NCBI GenBank assembly: GCA_040880285.1
Contig: JBBDIT010000076.1
Location: 3,622-67,621 of the forward strand
DNA length: 64,000 nucleotides
Source: JANQJA01 sp040880285
GTDB lineage: Bacteria; Pseudomonadota; Gammaproteobacteria; Pseudomonadales; Azotimanducaceae
Direction of reading: 5' to 3'
Shown here piece after piece: positions 25,044 through 33,907 of the stretch. The stretch's first letter is position 1. Each line of letters begins with the position of its first letter. The notes under the pieces are model-generated. The model ran no database searches and was not told where the DNA came from. It saw only the letters and a program-made list of their open reading frames with translations. Made by a program: the position numbers and the translations under genes.

Positions 25044-26321
25044 GTGGACCAATCGTTAGAACTTCAGTATGCACTGGATACGTTTTACTTCCTGATTTGC
25101 GGGGCACTCGTCATGTGGATGGCGGCAGGCTTTGCAATGTTGGAGTCAGGCCTTGTTCGTTCAAAAAATACGGCAGAGATTCTTACCAAGAATGTCGGCC
25201 TGTTCGCCATCTCCTGCGTGATGTACCTGGTTTGCGGTTACATGCTCATGTATGGCGGTTCATTGTTCCTGTCCGGAATCGAACTCGATGGGGCAGCCTC
25301 TGCCGGGGAACTTACAGCAACGGTACTGGCGGAGTCGCGGTCAGCAGGATTCGATGGCGATTCTGTGTACGCTGACGCTTCGGATTTCTTCTTCCAGGTG
25401 GTATTCGTCGCGACGGCCATGTCGATTGTGTCGGGTGCCGTGGCAGAACGAATGAAACTGTGGGCATTTTTTGGCTTTGCTGTGGTCATGACAGGGTTTA
25501 TCTATCCCATGGAAGGTTCATGGACCTGGGGCAGTTCTGCCGTATTTGGCCTGTACACTTTAGGTGACCTGGGCTTTTCGGACTTTGCAGGCTCCGGCAT
25601 TGTTCATATGGCTGGTGCCGCGGCAGCCCTGTCCGGTGTACTCTTACTGGGCGCACGTAAAGGTAAGTATGGTAGCGACGGACAGGTGCACGCGATCCCG
25701 GGCGCAAACCTGCCGCTGGCCACGCTCGGTACTTTCATCCTGTGGATGGGCTGGTTTGGGTTCAATGGTGGCTCGGTATTGAAACTGGGTGACATCTCAA
25801 ATGCCAATGCCGTTGCCATGGTATTCCTGAACACCAATACGGCCGCCGCCGGGGGTGCCATCGCGGCCCTGGTGGCATCTCGTATACTGTTTGGCCGTGC
25901 TGACCTGACCATGATGTTGAACGGTGCATTGGCAGGCCTGGTTGCGATTACCGCCGAACCTTCTACACCCACGGCGCTGCAGGCAACCATCTGGGGTGCG
26001 ATTGGCGGTGTATTGGTGGTGTTTTCCATACTGGCATTGGATCGACTAAAGATCGACGATCCGGTGGGTGCCATTTCGGTGCACGGTACCTGCGGCCTGC
26101 TTGGGCTCCTGCTCGTACCCATCACTAACGATGCGTCCAGTTTTTCGGGACAGTTAATCGGTGCCCTGACCATCTTTGTTTGGGTATTCGTGGCAAGCGG
26201 AATCGTCTGGGCCATCCTCAAGTACACGATAGGTATTCGCGTCACGGAGGAAGAAGAGTACCAGGGTGTTGATGTCAGTGAGTGTGGTGTTGAGGCTTAC
26301 CCGGAATTCGTCAGGACCTAG
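25044..26321 (+). CDS. amtB: Ammonium transporter AmtB-type
   Basis: A 425-residue membrane channel for NH3/NH4+. DTFYFLICGALVMWMAAGFAMLESGLVRSKN near the start is the Amt signature, then GSWTWGSSAVFGLYTLGDLGFSDFAGSGIVHMAGAAAALSG with the first pore His and VHGTCGLLG with the second. About 11 helices, no cleaved signal. The start is GTG 25044 with GGAGG six bases upstream. There is no glnK next to it, although amtB-glnK pairing is the rule, so its PII partner is elsewhere. Terminator follows at 26348. Confidence 0.93.
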   Translation: MDQSLELQYALDTFYFLICGALVMWMAAGFAMLESGLVRSKNTAEILTKNVGLFAISCVMYLVCGYMLMYGGSLFLSGIELDGAASAGELTATVLAESRSAGFDGDSVYADASDFFFQVVFVATAMSIVSGAVAERMKLWAFFGFAVVMTGFIYPMEGSWTWGSSAVFGLYTLGDLGFSDFAGSGIVHMAGAAAALSGVLLLGARKGKYGSDGQVHAIPGANLPLATLGTFILWMGWFGFNGGSVLKLGDISNANAVAMVFLNTNTAAAGGAIAALVASRILFGRADLTMMLNGALAGLVAITAEPSTPTALQATIWGAIGGVLVVFSILALDRLKIDDPVGAISVHGTCGLLGLLLVPITNDASSFSGQLIGALTIFVWVFVASGIVWAILKYTIGIRVTEEEEYQGVDVSECGVEAYPEFVRT

Positions 26322-26347
26322 GTCGCCTGAAAAATTTCCCTCTGTAC

Positions 26348-26373
26348 AGGCGCTCCATTGAGCGCCTTTTTTT
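26348..26373 (+). terminator. Rho-independent terminator after amtB
   Basis: AGGCGCTC (26348-26355) pairs with GAGCGCCT (26360-26367) over a CATT loop and is followed by a run of T. It terminates amtB and lies 17 bases before the convergent GNAT gene's stop. Confidence 0.93.
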
Positions 26374-26390
26374 ATCGGACGCTGCCGGCG

Positions 26391-26978
26391 CTAGCTTGAG
26401 TCGCCGGCATTCGCATTGGGCCATGGCTCGATTGGTGCGTCGGGGATGTCGCTTGTAAGATCTTCTTCCCTGAACACCCGAAAACCCCTGGCCTGATAGT
26501 TGGATAGTGCCCGGGGATGGTCCAGCGTGCAGGTGTGCAGCCAGATTCGCTTGCCTCCCAGTTGCCTGGCAGCCCTGATGGCATCTTGTAACAGGGATTT
26601 GCCGAGTCCCTTGCCGATGTAGGCCGGCAGCAGGCCAAAAAAGCAGATCTCCACATCACCTGAGCAAGCTTTCTCCAATTCGAAGTAGCCGGCAGGATGG
26701 CCTTTGATTGTAGCCATCCAGAATTGGACATTGGGATCGTCGATCCGGGATTGCCATTGTCGGTAGGTCCAGGGGAGGCGCATGTACCAGGTCCAGGGCG
26801 CGCCCACCGTACTATATAAAAATCGCGCCAGTTCCGGCATGAGCGCTTCAAGATGATCTAACTGGTAGGGCCTGTCCACCGTCTCTGGCGGGATGAGAAC
26901 CGGGTCTGCAATTTCCAGATGCCAGACGTGGATAGCTGTTTTCAAGGTGGAACGCTTCTGTGCTTGCTTGTGCCGCAA
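26391..26978 (-). CDS. GNAT-family N-acetyltransferase
   Basis: A 195-residue acetyltransferase. GYFELEKACSGDVEICFFGLLPAYIGKGLGKSLLQDAIRAA is the acetyl-CoA-binding core with the V/I-x-x-x-Q/R-G-x-G-K loop as YIGKGLGKSLL. The last part HTCTLDHPRALSNYQARGFRVFREE carries the typical N..A...Y...GF motif for the catalytic Tyr/CoA end. The N-terminal half is less typical and may define the acceptor. Convergent with amtB, and 37 bases from DUF47. Confidence 0.87.
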   Translation of the reverse strand: MRHKQAQKRSTLKTAIHVWHLEIADPVLIPPETVDRPYQLDHLEALMPELARFLYSTVGAPWTWYMRLPWTYRQWQSRIDDPNVQFWMATIKGHPAGYFELEKACSGDVEICFFGLLPAYIGKGLGKSLLQDAIRAARQLGGKRIWLHTCTLDHPRALSNYQARGFRVFREEDLTSDIPDAPIEPWPNANAGDSS

Positions 26979-27015
26979 AGTCTAGCAGACTGGCGCCGAC
27001 GAGTGTTTGGCTTCC

Positions 27016-27699
27016 CTAGTTTGCAATGATTATGCGGATGCGATTGGCGACCACCTGGGTGCGGTCGGCAATGTCTCCCAACAGATCAATCACCTTGTAC
27101 AGGAACATGACGTCGATTGGATCCATCGAGTCTTCAATCTGGTAGAGCCTCTGGCGTACATGGTGCTCGGTTTGGTCCGACAACCGCTCGCCATCATCGA
27201 TGCGGTCAACCCCGGCTTCAATTGCTTTGTTTCGGCTCTGGATAAAGCCGGTCCCGACCAGTGTATCGAGATTATGCATGGTATCGTTCAGGTCCCTGAC
27301 CGGTGCAATGGCACGCTCAACACAAAGCTCGAAATCCGACTCCAGTCCTTCAGGGATTCGCATGCCGCGGCCACAGACCAGTCCGGCCACGTCCCGAACG
27401 CGGTTGGCGATTTTGTCCTGGGCCCGGATCAGTTCCAGCAGGTCGTTGCGAGATACTGCCATCAGAAGACCCGTCGGCAAATGTAGTCGGACTTCCTTTT
27501 TGATACTGTCTGCCTGCTGCTCAAGTTCGCAGATCTTCAGGTGATATTGATGCGCTGCATCATAATCTTTACGAAAGACTTCAGCGAAGAACGGTAACAA
27601 GGTCTGGGCAGTTTCGTGGCATACCGCCATGTGCTTCTTGATCGGGGAGATCAAGGATTCGCCGAACAGGCGCGAGAAAATATCGGCTCTTTGGTTCAT
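27016..27699 (-). CDS. DUF47 family (PhoU-like, TIGR00153) protein
   Basis: A 227-residue all-helical protein. DIFSRLFGESLISPIKKHMAVCHETAQTLLPFF near the start and LHLPTGLLMAVSRNDLLELIRAQDKIANRVRDVAG near residue 75 match the DUF47 family, PhoU relatives that usually stand upstream of a PiT phosphate permease. Here no permease is next to it, on either side. ATG 27699 is chosen over TTG 27714. The protein is cytosolic and would modulate phosphate uptake; the missing pair makes that inference weaker. Confidence 0.85.
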   Translation of the reverse strand: MNQRADIFSRLFGESLISPIKKHMAVCHETAQTLLPFFAEVFRKDYDAAHQYHLKICELEQQADSIKKEVRLHLPTGLLMAVSRNDLLELIRAQDKIANRVRDVAGLVCGRGMRIPEGLESDFELCVERAIAPVRDLNDTMHNLDTLVGTGFIQSRNKAIEAGVDRIDDGERLSDQTEHHVRQRLYQIEDSMDPIDVMFLYKVIDLLGDIADRTQVVANRIRIIIAN

Positions 27700-27880
27700 A
27701 TCAGTTGTTTCCAATGCGCTTACTATAGCAGGAAAGTGATGAATCCATTAAAAAAACTTTATAACACCTTCAAAACGTAGGCTTTTTTCGTTTTCCATGA
27801 GGAGCGTTGAGGTGACGGGCCAGGGTAGAGGCACGCACACGGCCGATAGAAGTCTGGCGGGCAGATCGCATGGGGTGGTT

Positions 27881-28267
27881 CTAATTCAGTTTGACCGCAT
27901 GCGCTTCCAATAGATCCAGCGGAATAATCTCAAGTGCCTTGATGTGTGTGTTGCGCAGGAAAACTCTTGGCGCCATGCCGCTGGCGTGTGCTTCAAGCCA
28001 ACGGCCCGCGCAAAGGCACCATCGATCACCTTCCTTGAGGCCCGGAAAATGGAATTCCGGGTGCGGTGTCGACAGGTCATTGCCAGCAAATCTCGAGTAC
28101 TCGAGGAAAGCGCTGGTCACCTCAACACAGACCGTATGTGAGCCCACATCTTCACGGCAAGTGTTACAGCAACCATCTCTGAAAAAGCCCGTCAGCGGCT
28201 CGTTGCTACACGGCTCGATGGGCTCTCCGTAGAGGTTGATGGGTTCGGCTTTATCTATTGGTCCCAT
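27881..28267 (-). CDS. DUF2237 family protein
   Basis: A 128-residue protein with the conserved core NLYGEPIEPCSNEPLTGFFRDGCC, VCVEVTSAFLEYSRFAGNDLSTPHPEFHFPGL and GDRWCLCAGRWLEA, which I recognise as DUF2237 (COG3651). The Cys-rich pattern suggests a metal or redox function, but no activity has been established for the family. It lies alone between DUF47 (182 bases away, no shared operon evident) and the arylsulfotransferase gene 26 bases upstream on the same strand, with which it is likely cotranscribed. Confidence 0.88.
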   Translation of the reverse strand: MGPIDKAEPINLYGEPIEPCSNEPLTGFFRDGCCNTCREDVGSHTVCVEVTSAFLEYSRFAGNDLSTPHPEFHFPGLKEGDRWCLCAGRWLEAHASGMAPRVFLRNTHIKALEIIPLDLLEAHAVKLN

Positions 28268-28293
28268 GGTGTCTCGCGGTTTTATCTGGTTAG

Positions 28294-29439
28294 TTACAGC
28301 AGGTTATGTAATCGGTTCAGGTTCCTGTGGCGTGCCGGGTCCAGATCCCTGTCGACAAGGGCTGGATGATCCGGGCCGTAACGATGTGCCCGGTAGATAC
28401 TGACGGTAGGGTCACCGCGCTTATTGTTGTTGAGGAAGGGATTAATCCATTCCCAGACGACCTGGTGGCCACGATTGACCTCAAACAGTCGTCCGCTGGT
28501 GCCTTCGCAAACCAGGACATTGCCGGATTCCAGGCGTGATACACCGGAAATGTGGCCACTATAGAATTGCTGCAATGGCTGGCCATGATAATGCCAGGTA
28601 ATCTCGCTGGTTGTCGGATCAACTTCGATGACGCGTGAGCCGGCATGGCCATTGTCGAAAATCTGGATATTGCCGTCTGGTGTAAAAGTTGGATTATGCT
28701 GTCCGTGGGTTTCGGTAAATTTCCAGCCAATGGTATCGGTCCTGGCATTGATGATAGCGACCCTGTTTGCGTTTCGCGCCGAGAATACGATGTCACCCGC
28801 TGCATTGACGTCAATTCCGTTCAGGTGAGTCCATTCCCAGCGGCGGGTTGTTGGATAGATCGGGTCCTTCACCGGATCAAGCAGTTGCCAGGTGTGAATA
28901 CGCCTTACTTCCTTGCCGTTCTTGTCCACTTCAACCAGGTCATCTCCGAGAAGGCGGGGCAGGCGTTCACGAGGCATCCTGAATCCGCCCTTGACTTTTT
29001 TGTGCAGGTCTTCTGGAAGCTCAACCCATTCCGGCACCATCGTATTACCGTTTGCAAACCTGAAAAAATCATGATGTTGTGCGCGATTGGTATATTCCCA
29101 GACGATTTCTCCATTCCATGTCATTTCAACCAGGGTGGTGTGATAACCACCGAGCCGCGTGATGTGTTGCTCAAACGGCGGTGGCGCTTTGGTTGGTTCG
29201 TCTTTCGGAGGGTCAGGCAGATGGATGTCGGAACCGGTCATTAGAAGATTGCCGTTATCGAGCAATCGACCGTAACCCGGATGGATGTGGCTGAACTTCC
29301 AGCTGTGGACAATGCGACCTTGCAGGTCAATCAGGTAGGTATGGCTGTCGCCATGGGGCGTTAACAGCGTGTAACCCTTTGTAGACAGGCTGGCCTGATG
29401 ATAGGTAAGCCCGGTTGGACGATTGACTGACCAGCCCAT
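28294..29439 (-). CDS. Arylsulfotransferase (ASST)-like beta-propeller protein
   Basis: A 381-residue protein with repeated propeller strands: HTYLIDLQGRIVHSWKF, TTLVEMTWNGEIVWEYTN, TWQLLDPVKDPIY and SGNVLVCEGTSGRLFEVNR. This is the ASST / aryl-sulfate sulfotransferase fold. HHDFFRFANGNTMV and WEWTHLNGIDVNA have His residues where the catalytic His of ASST would be. There is no signal peptide, unlike periplasmic AssT, so location and activity differ from the model enzyme. Substrate unknown. Confidence 0.8.
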   Translation of the reverse strand: MGWSVNRPTGLTYHQASLSTKGYTLLTPHGDSHTYLIDLQGRIVHSWKFSHIHPGYGRLLDNGNLLMTGSDIHLPDPPKDEPTKAPPPFEQHITRLGGYHTTLVEMTWNGEIVWEYTNRAQHHDFFRFANGNTMVPEWVELPEDLHKKVKGGFRMPRERLPRLLGDDLVEVDKNGKEVRRIHTWQLLDPVKDPIYPTTRRWEWTHLNGIDVNAAGDIVFSARNANRVAIINARTDTIGWKFTETHGQHNPTFTPDGNIQIFDNGHAGSRVIEVDPTTSEITWHYHGQPLQQFYSGHISGVSRLESGNVLVCEGTSGRLFEVNRGHQVVWEWINPFLNNNKRGDPTVSIYRAHRYGPDHPALVDRDLDPARHRNLNRLHNLL

Positions 29440-29516
29440 AATGGTGTCCTTAGTACTTTTGGTTCGAACTTGAAGTATGTCTCAAGGTACCAGAGGCGCC
29501 AACAGGGCACTATCGA

Positions 29517-30290
29517 TCAGATCTTGTCAAAGTCGCCGTGCCTGCCCTTGCCACTGGCGAATCTTGCCGCACCCGCCCGGGTTTCTCCCGATTGTATGAC
29601 TTCTCGCCCGAGTTGGGTTTCATGGGCGAGCGCATCATCAAGTGACATGGACCACTGCTGATAGGCGGACATCCGATCACTGCGCATACAAAGCTGTGGG
29701 AACCCACAGAGCGACCTCGCCAATTCGACAGCGCCGTCGAGTGCCTTTCCGGGTTCCGTCAGGCGATTGGCGAGACCTATGGATTTGGCTTCATCGCCGC
29801 TGACCCCCCGGCCCGTCAGGATGAGATCCATGGCGTGACTCTGGCCCAGCATCCTCGTTAGCCTGATCGTACCACCGTCAATCAGGGGGACCCCCCAGCG
29901 CCTGCAATAGACGCCGAATACGGCGTCACTTGCCGCGACCCTTAAATCGCACCAGATTGAAAGTTCCAGACCGCCCGCAACCGCATAGCCTTCGACCGCT
30001 GCAATGACCGGTTTATTCAAAAGCATACGAGTCGGCCCCATGGGACCATCGCCGTCCCGGTGAACCCGATTGCCCTTGCCGGTTGCGACCGCTTTCAGGT
30101 CGGCACCGGCGCAGAAGGTGCCGTTTGCACCGGTTAGAATGGCGACTTTTTGGGTTTCATCCGCGTCAAATGTACGAAATGCATCGGCAAGCAGGGCCGC
30201 GGTGGGGCCGTCAACGGCGTTGCGGGCCCCGGGTCGGTTGATCGTGATGATGGTGATGGCGTCATCTTTTGTAACCCGTACAGTTGGCAT
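29517..30290 (-). CDS. Enoyl-CoA hydratase/isomerase (crotonase) family protein
   Basis: A 257-residue crotonase. NGTFCAGADLKAVATGKG near residue 55 forms one oxyanion half, EGYAVAGGLELSIWCDLRVAAS near 99 the other. VYCRRWGVPLIDGGTIRLTRMLG lies where the catalytic Glu positions fall; only one clear acid (Asp in LIDGG) is there, so hydratase activity is doubtful and isomerase or hydrolase activity is possible. Not closely alike to the other crotonase at 6023-6796. Divergent from the photolyase gene with 105 bases between. Confidence 0.85.
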   Translation of the reverse strand: MPTVRVTKDDAITIITINRPGARNAVDGPTAALLADAFRTFDADETQKVAILTGANGTFCAGADLKAVATGKGNRVHRDGDGPMGPTRMLLNKPVIAAVEGYAVAGGLELSIWCDLRVAASDAVFGVYCRRWGVPLIDGGTIRLTRMLGQSHAMDLILTGRGVSGDEAKSIGLANRLTEPGKALDGAVELARSLCGFPQLCMRSDRMSAYQQWSMSLDDALAHETQLGREVIQSGETRAGAARFASGKGRHGDFDKI

Positions 30291-30395
30291 GGCTGGTACC
30301 TCGCTTGTCGTTGCGTAGTGGTTGCGTTGTGATTCAGCTGAATCCGGAATTCGGCTCCGAACGTATGATAATGGTGTTATTGACAGGTTACATGA

Positions 30396-31763
30396 ATGGC
30401 GTCCATCGATAATTCAGCCAGGGGAAGTCGCTTGAACCGGAGTTTGTTCATTTTCCGTCGTGATCTCAGAGTACACGACAATACGGGCTTGATGGCGGCC
30501 TCGCGGGCAGCCAGGGAAGTCGTTCCCTGTTTTATCCTGGACGATACAATATTGAACCGGTTTGAGGGCCACGGGTATCGCAAGGCCTTTGTGTTTGACT
30601 CATTGCGGGACCTGGCGAGACAGGTGAAGGACCAGGGTGGCGTGCTCAACATTGTGCATGAACGCCCCGAAGTTGCGGTTGAGCGAATGATTGTCAAGGC
30701 CGGGATTGACTCGGTGTTTGTTAATCGCGATTACACGCCTTTCAGTGCCAGGCGTGATAGGACGATTGAAGCCTTGTGCAAGCGTCTCGGCATATCCTTC
30801 CATAGACTTCCTGACACCCTTTTGAATGAACCGGAAGCGGTCAGGAAGGCGGACGGTTCGCCTTATCTTGTATTTACTCCTTATTTCAGGTCAGCGAACC
30901 AGCGAGCCGTTCCGGCGCCGGATTCGGCAATCCCCGCTAATTTCTGCAAGCAGGGATTCATTCATGATGAGGTGCCTGAGTGTGAAATAACCTCACCCGT
31001 TGCTGCAGGCCGCACAGGCGCGCAGGGAATTCTCAAACTCATCAGTAGCCTTAAGGATTATGCCCATACGCGTGACTATCCAGCGTTGGAGGGTACCAGT
31101 AGATTATCCTGTCATCTGCGTTTCGGGACTGTTTCGCCCAGGGAAGTATGGCACGCCACTGCCAATGCGTTAGGCAGTAACCACCCAATGTTGCGCCAGC
31201 TTTACTGGCGGGATTTCTTTACGCAGATCGCATTCCATTACCCACACGTATTTGGCCATGCCTTCAGGCGCCAATATGACAGACTGACCTGGAACAAGGA
31301 TGACGACTTGTTGCAGGCCTGGTGCGAGGGTCGTACAGGATTCCCGCTCGTCGATGCAGGTATGCGGGAACTGGTTGCGACCGGCTATATGCACAACCGG
31401 GTTCGTATGGTTGCGGCATCCTTCCTGGTAAAAAACCTGCATATCGACTGGCGCATCGGCGAGGCTTTCTTTGCCCGACATCTCATTGACTATGATCCGG
31501 CAGTCAATAATGGCAACTGGCAGTGGGTGGCATCCACCGGTTGCGACGCACAGCCTTATTTCCGTGTCTTTAACCCGTTCCGGCAACAGCTGAAATTTGA
31601 TCCTGATGCCTTGTATATCAAGCGGTGGGTATCGGAGCTCGCCCGGTGGTCCGAAAGGGACATCCATGGCCTGGATAGGCGCCCGGAGGGTTACTTTCCA
31701 CCCATCGTCGACCTCAAGGCCAGTGCCGAGGAGATCAAGGCGCGGTTCAAATCGTTAGGCTAG
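30396..31763 (+). CDS. phrB: Deoxyribodipyrimidine photo-lyase
   Basis: A 455-residue class I CPD photolyase or close relative. The N-terminal Rossmann antenna domain starts SLFIFRRDLRVHDNTGLMAASR; the FAD domain has TSRLSCHLRFGTVSPREVWHA near residue 230, LYWRDFFTQIAFHYPHVFG and WCEGRTGFPLVDAGMRELVATGYMHNRVRMVAASFLVKNLHIDW, ending with NNGNWQWVASTGCDAQPYFRVFNP. All are classical photolyase elements that repair UV pyrimidine dimers with blue light. ATG 30396 has AGG eight bases upstream. A surface marine life fits. Length close to the 450-480 usual. Confidence 0.93.
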   Translation: MASIDNSARGSRLNRSLFIFRRDLRVHDNTGLMAASRAAREVVPCFILDDTILNRFEGHGYRKAFVFDSLRDLARQVKDQGGVLNIVHERPEVAVERMIVKAGIDSVFVNRDYTPFSARRDRTIEALCKRLGISFHRLPDTLLNEPEAVRKADGSPYLVFTPYFRSANQRAVPAPDSAIPANFCKQGFIHDEVPECEITSPVAAGRTGAQGILKLISSLKDYAHTRDYPALEGTSRLSCHLRFGTVSPREVWHATANALGSNHPMLRQLYWRDFFTQIAFHYPHVFGHAFRRQYDRLTWNKDDDLLQAWCEGRTGFPLVDAGMRELVATGYMHNRVRMVAASFLVKNLHIDWRIGEAFFARHLIDYDPAVNNGNWQWVASTGCDAQPYFRVFNPFRQQLKFDPDALYIKRWVSELARWSERDIHGLDRRPEGYFPPIVDLKASAEEIKARFKSLG

Positions 31764-31820
31764 CCTGAAAGCCGGTGAAAGTATGTCGACACGGAGGCGT
31801 TGATCCACTAATTTAGATCG

Positions 31821-32651
31821 ATGTCGGCAAAATCCCTTCCTACTATCGTGCGTACCGTTGAACTCTTCAGGGAGCGTGAATCTGGCATTTGCCACAGCAT
31901 TCGGGTGCCTTTCGGAGAACTTGTCGGCTATACCAATAAGGCGCCTTACAAGGATGAAGCGCCGAACGAAGACAATCTCGCAGTGTTTGAGGTGGATCAG
32001 GAAAATTGCTTACTTGTGGTTGCCGATGGCGTCGGTGGTAGTCCAGCCGGTGCTGCCGCATCCCAGCTTGTGATCGATAAACTGGCCACTTACCTGGCCG
32101 ATCCACCTTTGCCAGTTGCCATCCCTGCCCTGGTTATCACGGCGCTTGAGGACGCACACGAAGAAATCCGTGCAAGAGGCAGTGGCTCGGCGTCGACGGT
32201 GGCGCTTGCGCACGTGGGCATGGACATGTTCCGGCCGGCACATGCGGGTGACTCTGTCGTTATGGCGTGTGGACAGCGAGGGAAGCTGAAATTTGAAACC
32301 ATTGCACACTCGCCTGTGGGCTATGCACTTGAGTCGGGCATTTTGTCGGAGGATGAAGCCTTCACGCACGAGGACCGTCACGTGGTATCCAACATCGTTG
32401 GTGGCCAGGACATTCATATTACGTTGGGTGGCAGTGTTAACTTGTCAAAGTGGGACACGTTGTTGCTTGCGACCGATGGTGTCACTGACAACCTGCGGCA
32501 ATCAGAAATTATTGATACGATCCGACGTGGACCTTTGCTCAAGTGCGGTGAGACACTGGCACAGATGGTAGTAGACCGAATGGAAACGAATACAGGAGGC
32601 AAGCCGGATGACGTGACCTTTATTTTGTTCAGGCGTACCAGGCAAAAATGA
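31821..32651 (+). CDS. PP2C-family protein phosphatase
   Basis: A 276-residue Ser/Thr phosphatase of the PPM/PP2C type. Metal and phosphate motifs are E50-D51-N52, VVADGVGGSPAGAAAS (68-), HAGDSVVMA near residue 136, LLATDGVTDN near 214 and PDDVTFILF near the C-terminus. The stop overlaps the following kinase gene by 4 bases, so the two are made as a pair: one writes, the other erases protein phosphorylation. Such PP2C-STK pairs are known from type VI secretion and from cell-cycle control, but neither context is seen here. Confidence 0.87.
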   Translation: MSAKSLPTIVRTVELFRERESGICHSIRVPFGELVGYTNKAPYKDEAPNEDNLAVFEVDQENCLLVVADGVGGSPAGAAASQLVIDKLATYLADPPLPVAIPALVITALEDAHEEIRARGSGSASTVALAHVGMDMFRPAHAGDSVVMACGQRGKLKFETIAHSPVGYALESGILSEDEAFTHEDRHVVSNIVGGQDIHITLGGSVNLSKWDTLLLATDGVTDNLRQSEIIDTIRRGPLLKCGETLAQMVVDRMETNTGGKPDDVTFILFRRTRQK

Positions 32652-33364
32652 AGATCGATAAGTTTGCTCTCCCTCCGGGTCGGTTGCTTACCAACAAGTA
32701 TCGTGTACTCGAACAACTTGGTGAAGGTTATGAAGGGGAGGTTTACAAGATCGAAGAACTGAGTACCGGTATTACCCGGGCGGCAAAGCTGTTTTATCCG
32801 CATCGAAATATCAAGGGCCGCGCCATCCGAATGCTGGCGCAGAAGTTACACAAGCTGCGGACTTGTCCTATTCTGATCCAGTACCATAATCAGGAGACCA
32901 TTACCTTTCGTCGAACGCCGATCTCGGTCATGATCTCTGAATATATCGAGGGCGAACCACTGGCAGATTTTCTCGCGCGCCAGCCGGGTAAGTATTTGCT
33001 ACCTTTCCAGGCGTGTCACTTGCTGTACGCGCTGGTTGACGGCGTCAAGGATATCCACCAGCATCGCGAGTATCACGGTGATTTGCACACAAGCAACATA
33101 ATCGTGCACCGCTTTGGCCTGGGTTTTTCGCTGAAACTGATCGATTTCTATCATTGGGATACGCCCAGGCAAGAGAACATCAAGGAAGACATCGTCGATT
33201 GCGTCAAGGTTTTCTACGACTCACTGGGGGGGCCAAAACGCTACGCGAAACAACCCGATGCGGTGAAGTATATTTGTTGTGGTTTAAAGCGTGGGCTTAT
33301 TTTAAAGAAGTTTCCAACCGCCATAAGCTTGAGAGATCACTTGCTGTCGATGCGCTGGGACTGA
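32648..33364 (+). CDS. Compact Ser/Thr protein kinase paired with PP2C
   Basis: A 238-residue single-domain kinase. The glycine loop is LGEGYEGEVYK (25-34), the ATP lysine is K47 in RAAKLFY, the catalytic loop is YHGDLHTSN with D145 and N150 (HGD instead of HRD), and the metal motif is IDFYHW, DFY instead of DFG. The C-terminus ends after helix E without membrane or sensor domains. The DFY change is seen in a few bacterial kinases and may alter control rather than abolish activity. It begins in the PP2C stop codon (ATGA). Confidence 0.82.
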   Translation: MKIDKFALPPGRLLTNKYRVLEQLGEGYEGEVYKIEELSTGITRAAKLFYPHRNIKGRAIRMLAQKLHKLRTCPILIQYHNQETITFRRTPISVMISEYIEGEPLADFLARQPGKYLLPFQACHLLYALVDGVKDIHQHREYHGDLHTSNIIVHRFGLGFSLKLIDFYHWDTPRQENIKEDIVDCVKVFYDSLGGPKRYAKQPDAVKYICCGLKRGLILKKFPTAISLRDHLLSMRWD

Positions 33365-33397
33365 CAAGAATAAGTATTTGTAGAGGCTGGCACGGTG

Positions 33398-33895
33398 TCA
33401 GGCACGGCGGTGACGAAATATTCGACCGATTATGAGCCGCAGCGTATCCGATAGCAGAATACCGAATACCAGAAGGCCGCCCGCGCAAAAGGCCGAGTCT
33501 GTATTGAGTGTTATTGTGTAGGTATAGTTTGAAATAGTCTCGTCGAAAATTTCACGGTCGGCATTGATGGACACCTCAATGATTCGTCCAGCCAGCGACG
33601 TGTTGAGCCCTGCCATTGCTGCTTCGAATTGGATGAGGCGATTGTACATATCAGCGATGACTATCGCCTCGCTGGAAAATGTTGCCTCCGGGCTTTGTCG
33701 GTGTTTTTCAATCAGTGCAGCCAGAGAGCCTCCGTGGTACTGATCGGCGATCTGCTGGAATCCCTGGAGGTTGTTTGCTACTTCAAAGAAGTGAGCGCTT
33801 AGTCGTTGTTCATACTGATCGATGAAGCCCGTGACCTGCAAGCCGGCAACCACAAGTGCGGATGCCAGCAGGATTGTAAAATAGCGATATAGCAC
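33398..33895 (-). CDS. DUF2937-like membrane protein
   Basis: A 165-residue protein with an N-terminal membrane helix (YFTILLASALVVAGLQVTGF) and a second near residue 138 (FCAGGLLVFGILLSDTLRLII). Between them is an acidic helical part with IDQYEQRLSAHFFEVANNLQGFQQIAD, reminiscent of DUF2937, a family known only by sequence, in which a QY-x-QRL motif is conserved. The family call is tentative. It lies 12 bases from the FecR-like gene on the same strand. Confidence 0.6.
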   Translation of the reverse strand: MLYRYFTILLASALVVAGLQVTGFIDQYEQRLSAHFFEVANNLQGFQQIADQYHGGSLAALIEKHRQSPEATFSSEAIVIADMYNRLIQFEAAMAGLNTSLAGRIIEVSINADREIFDETISNYTYTITLNTDSAFCAGGLLVFGILLSDTLRLIIGRIFRHRRA

Positions 33896-33907
33896 GGTAA
33901 TACCTCC

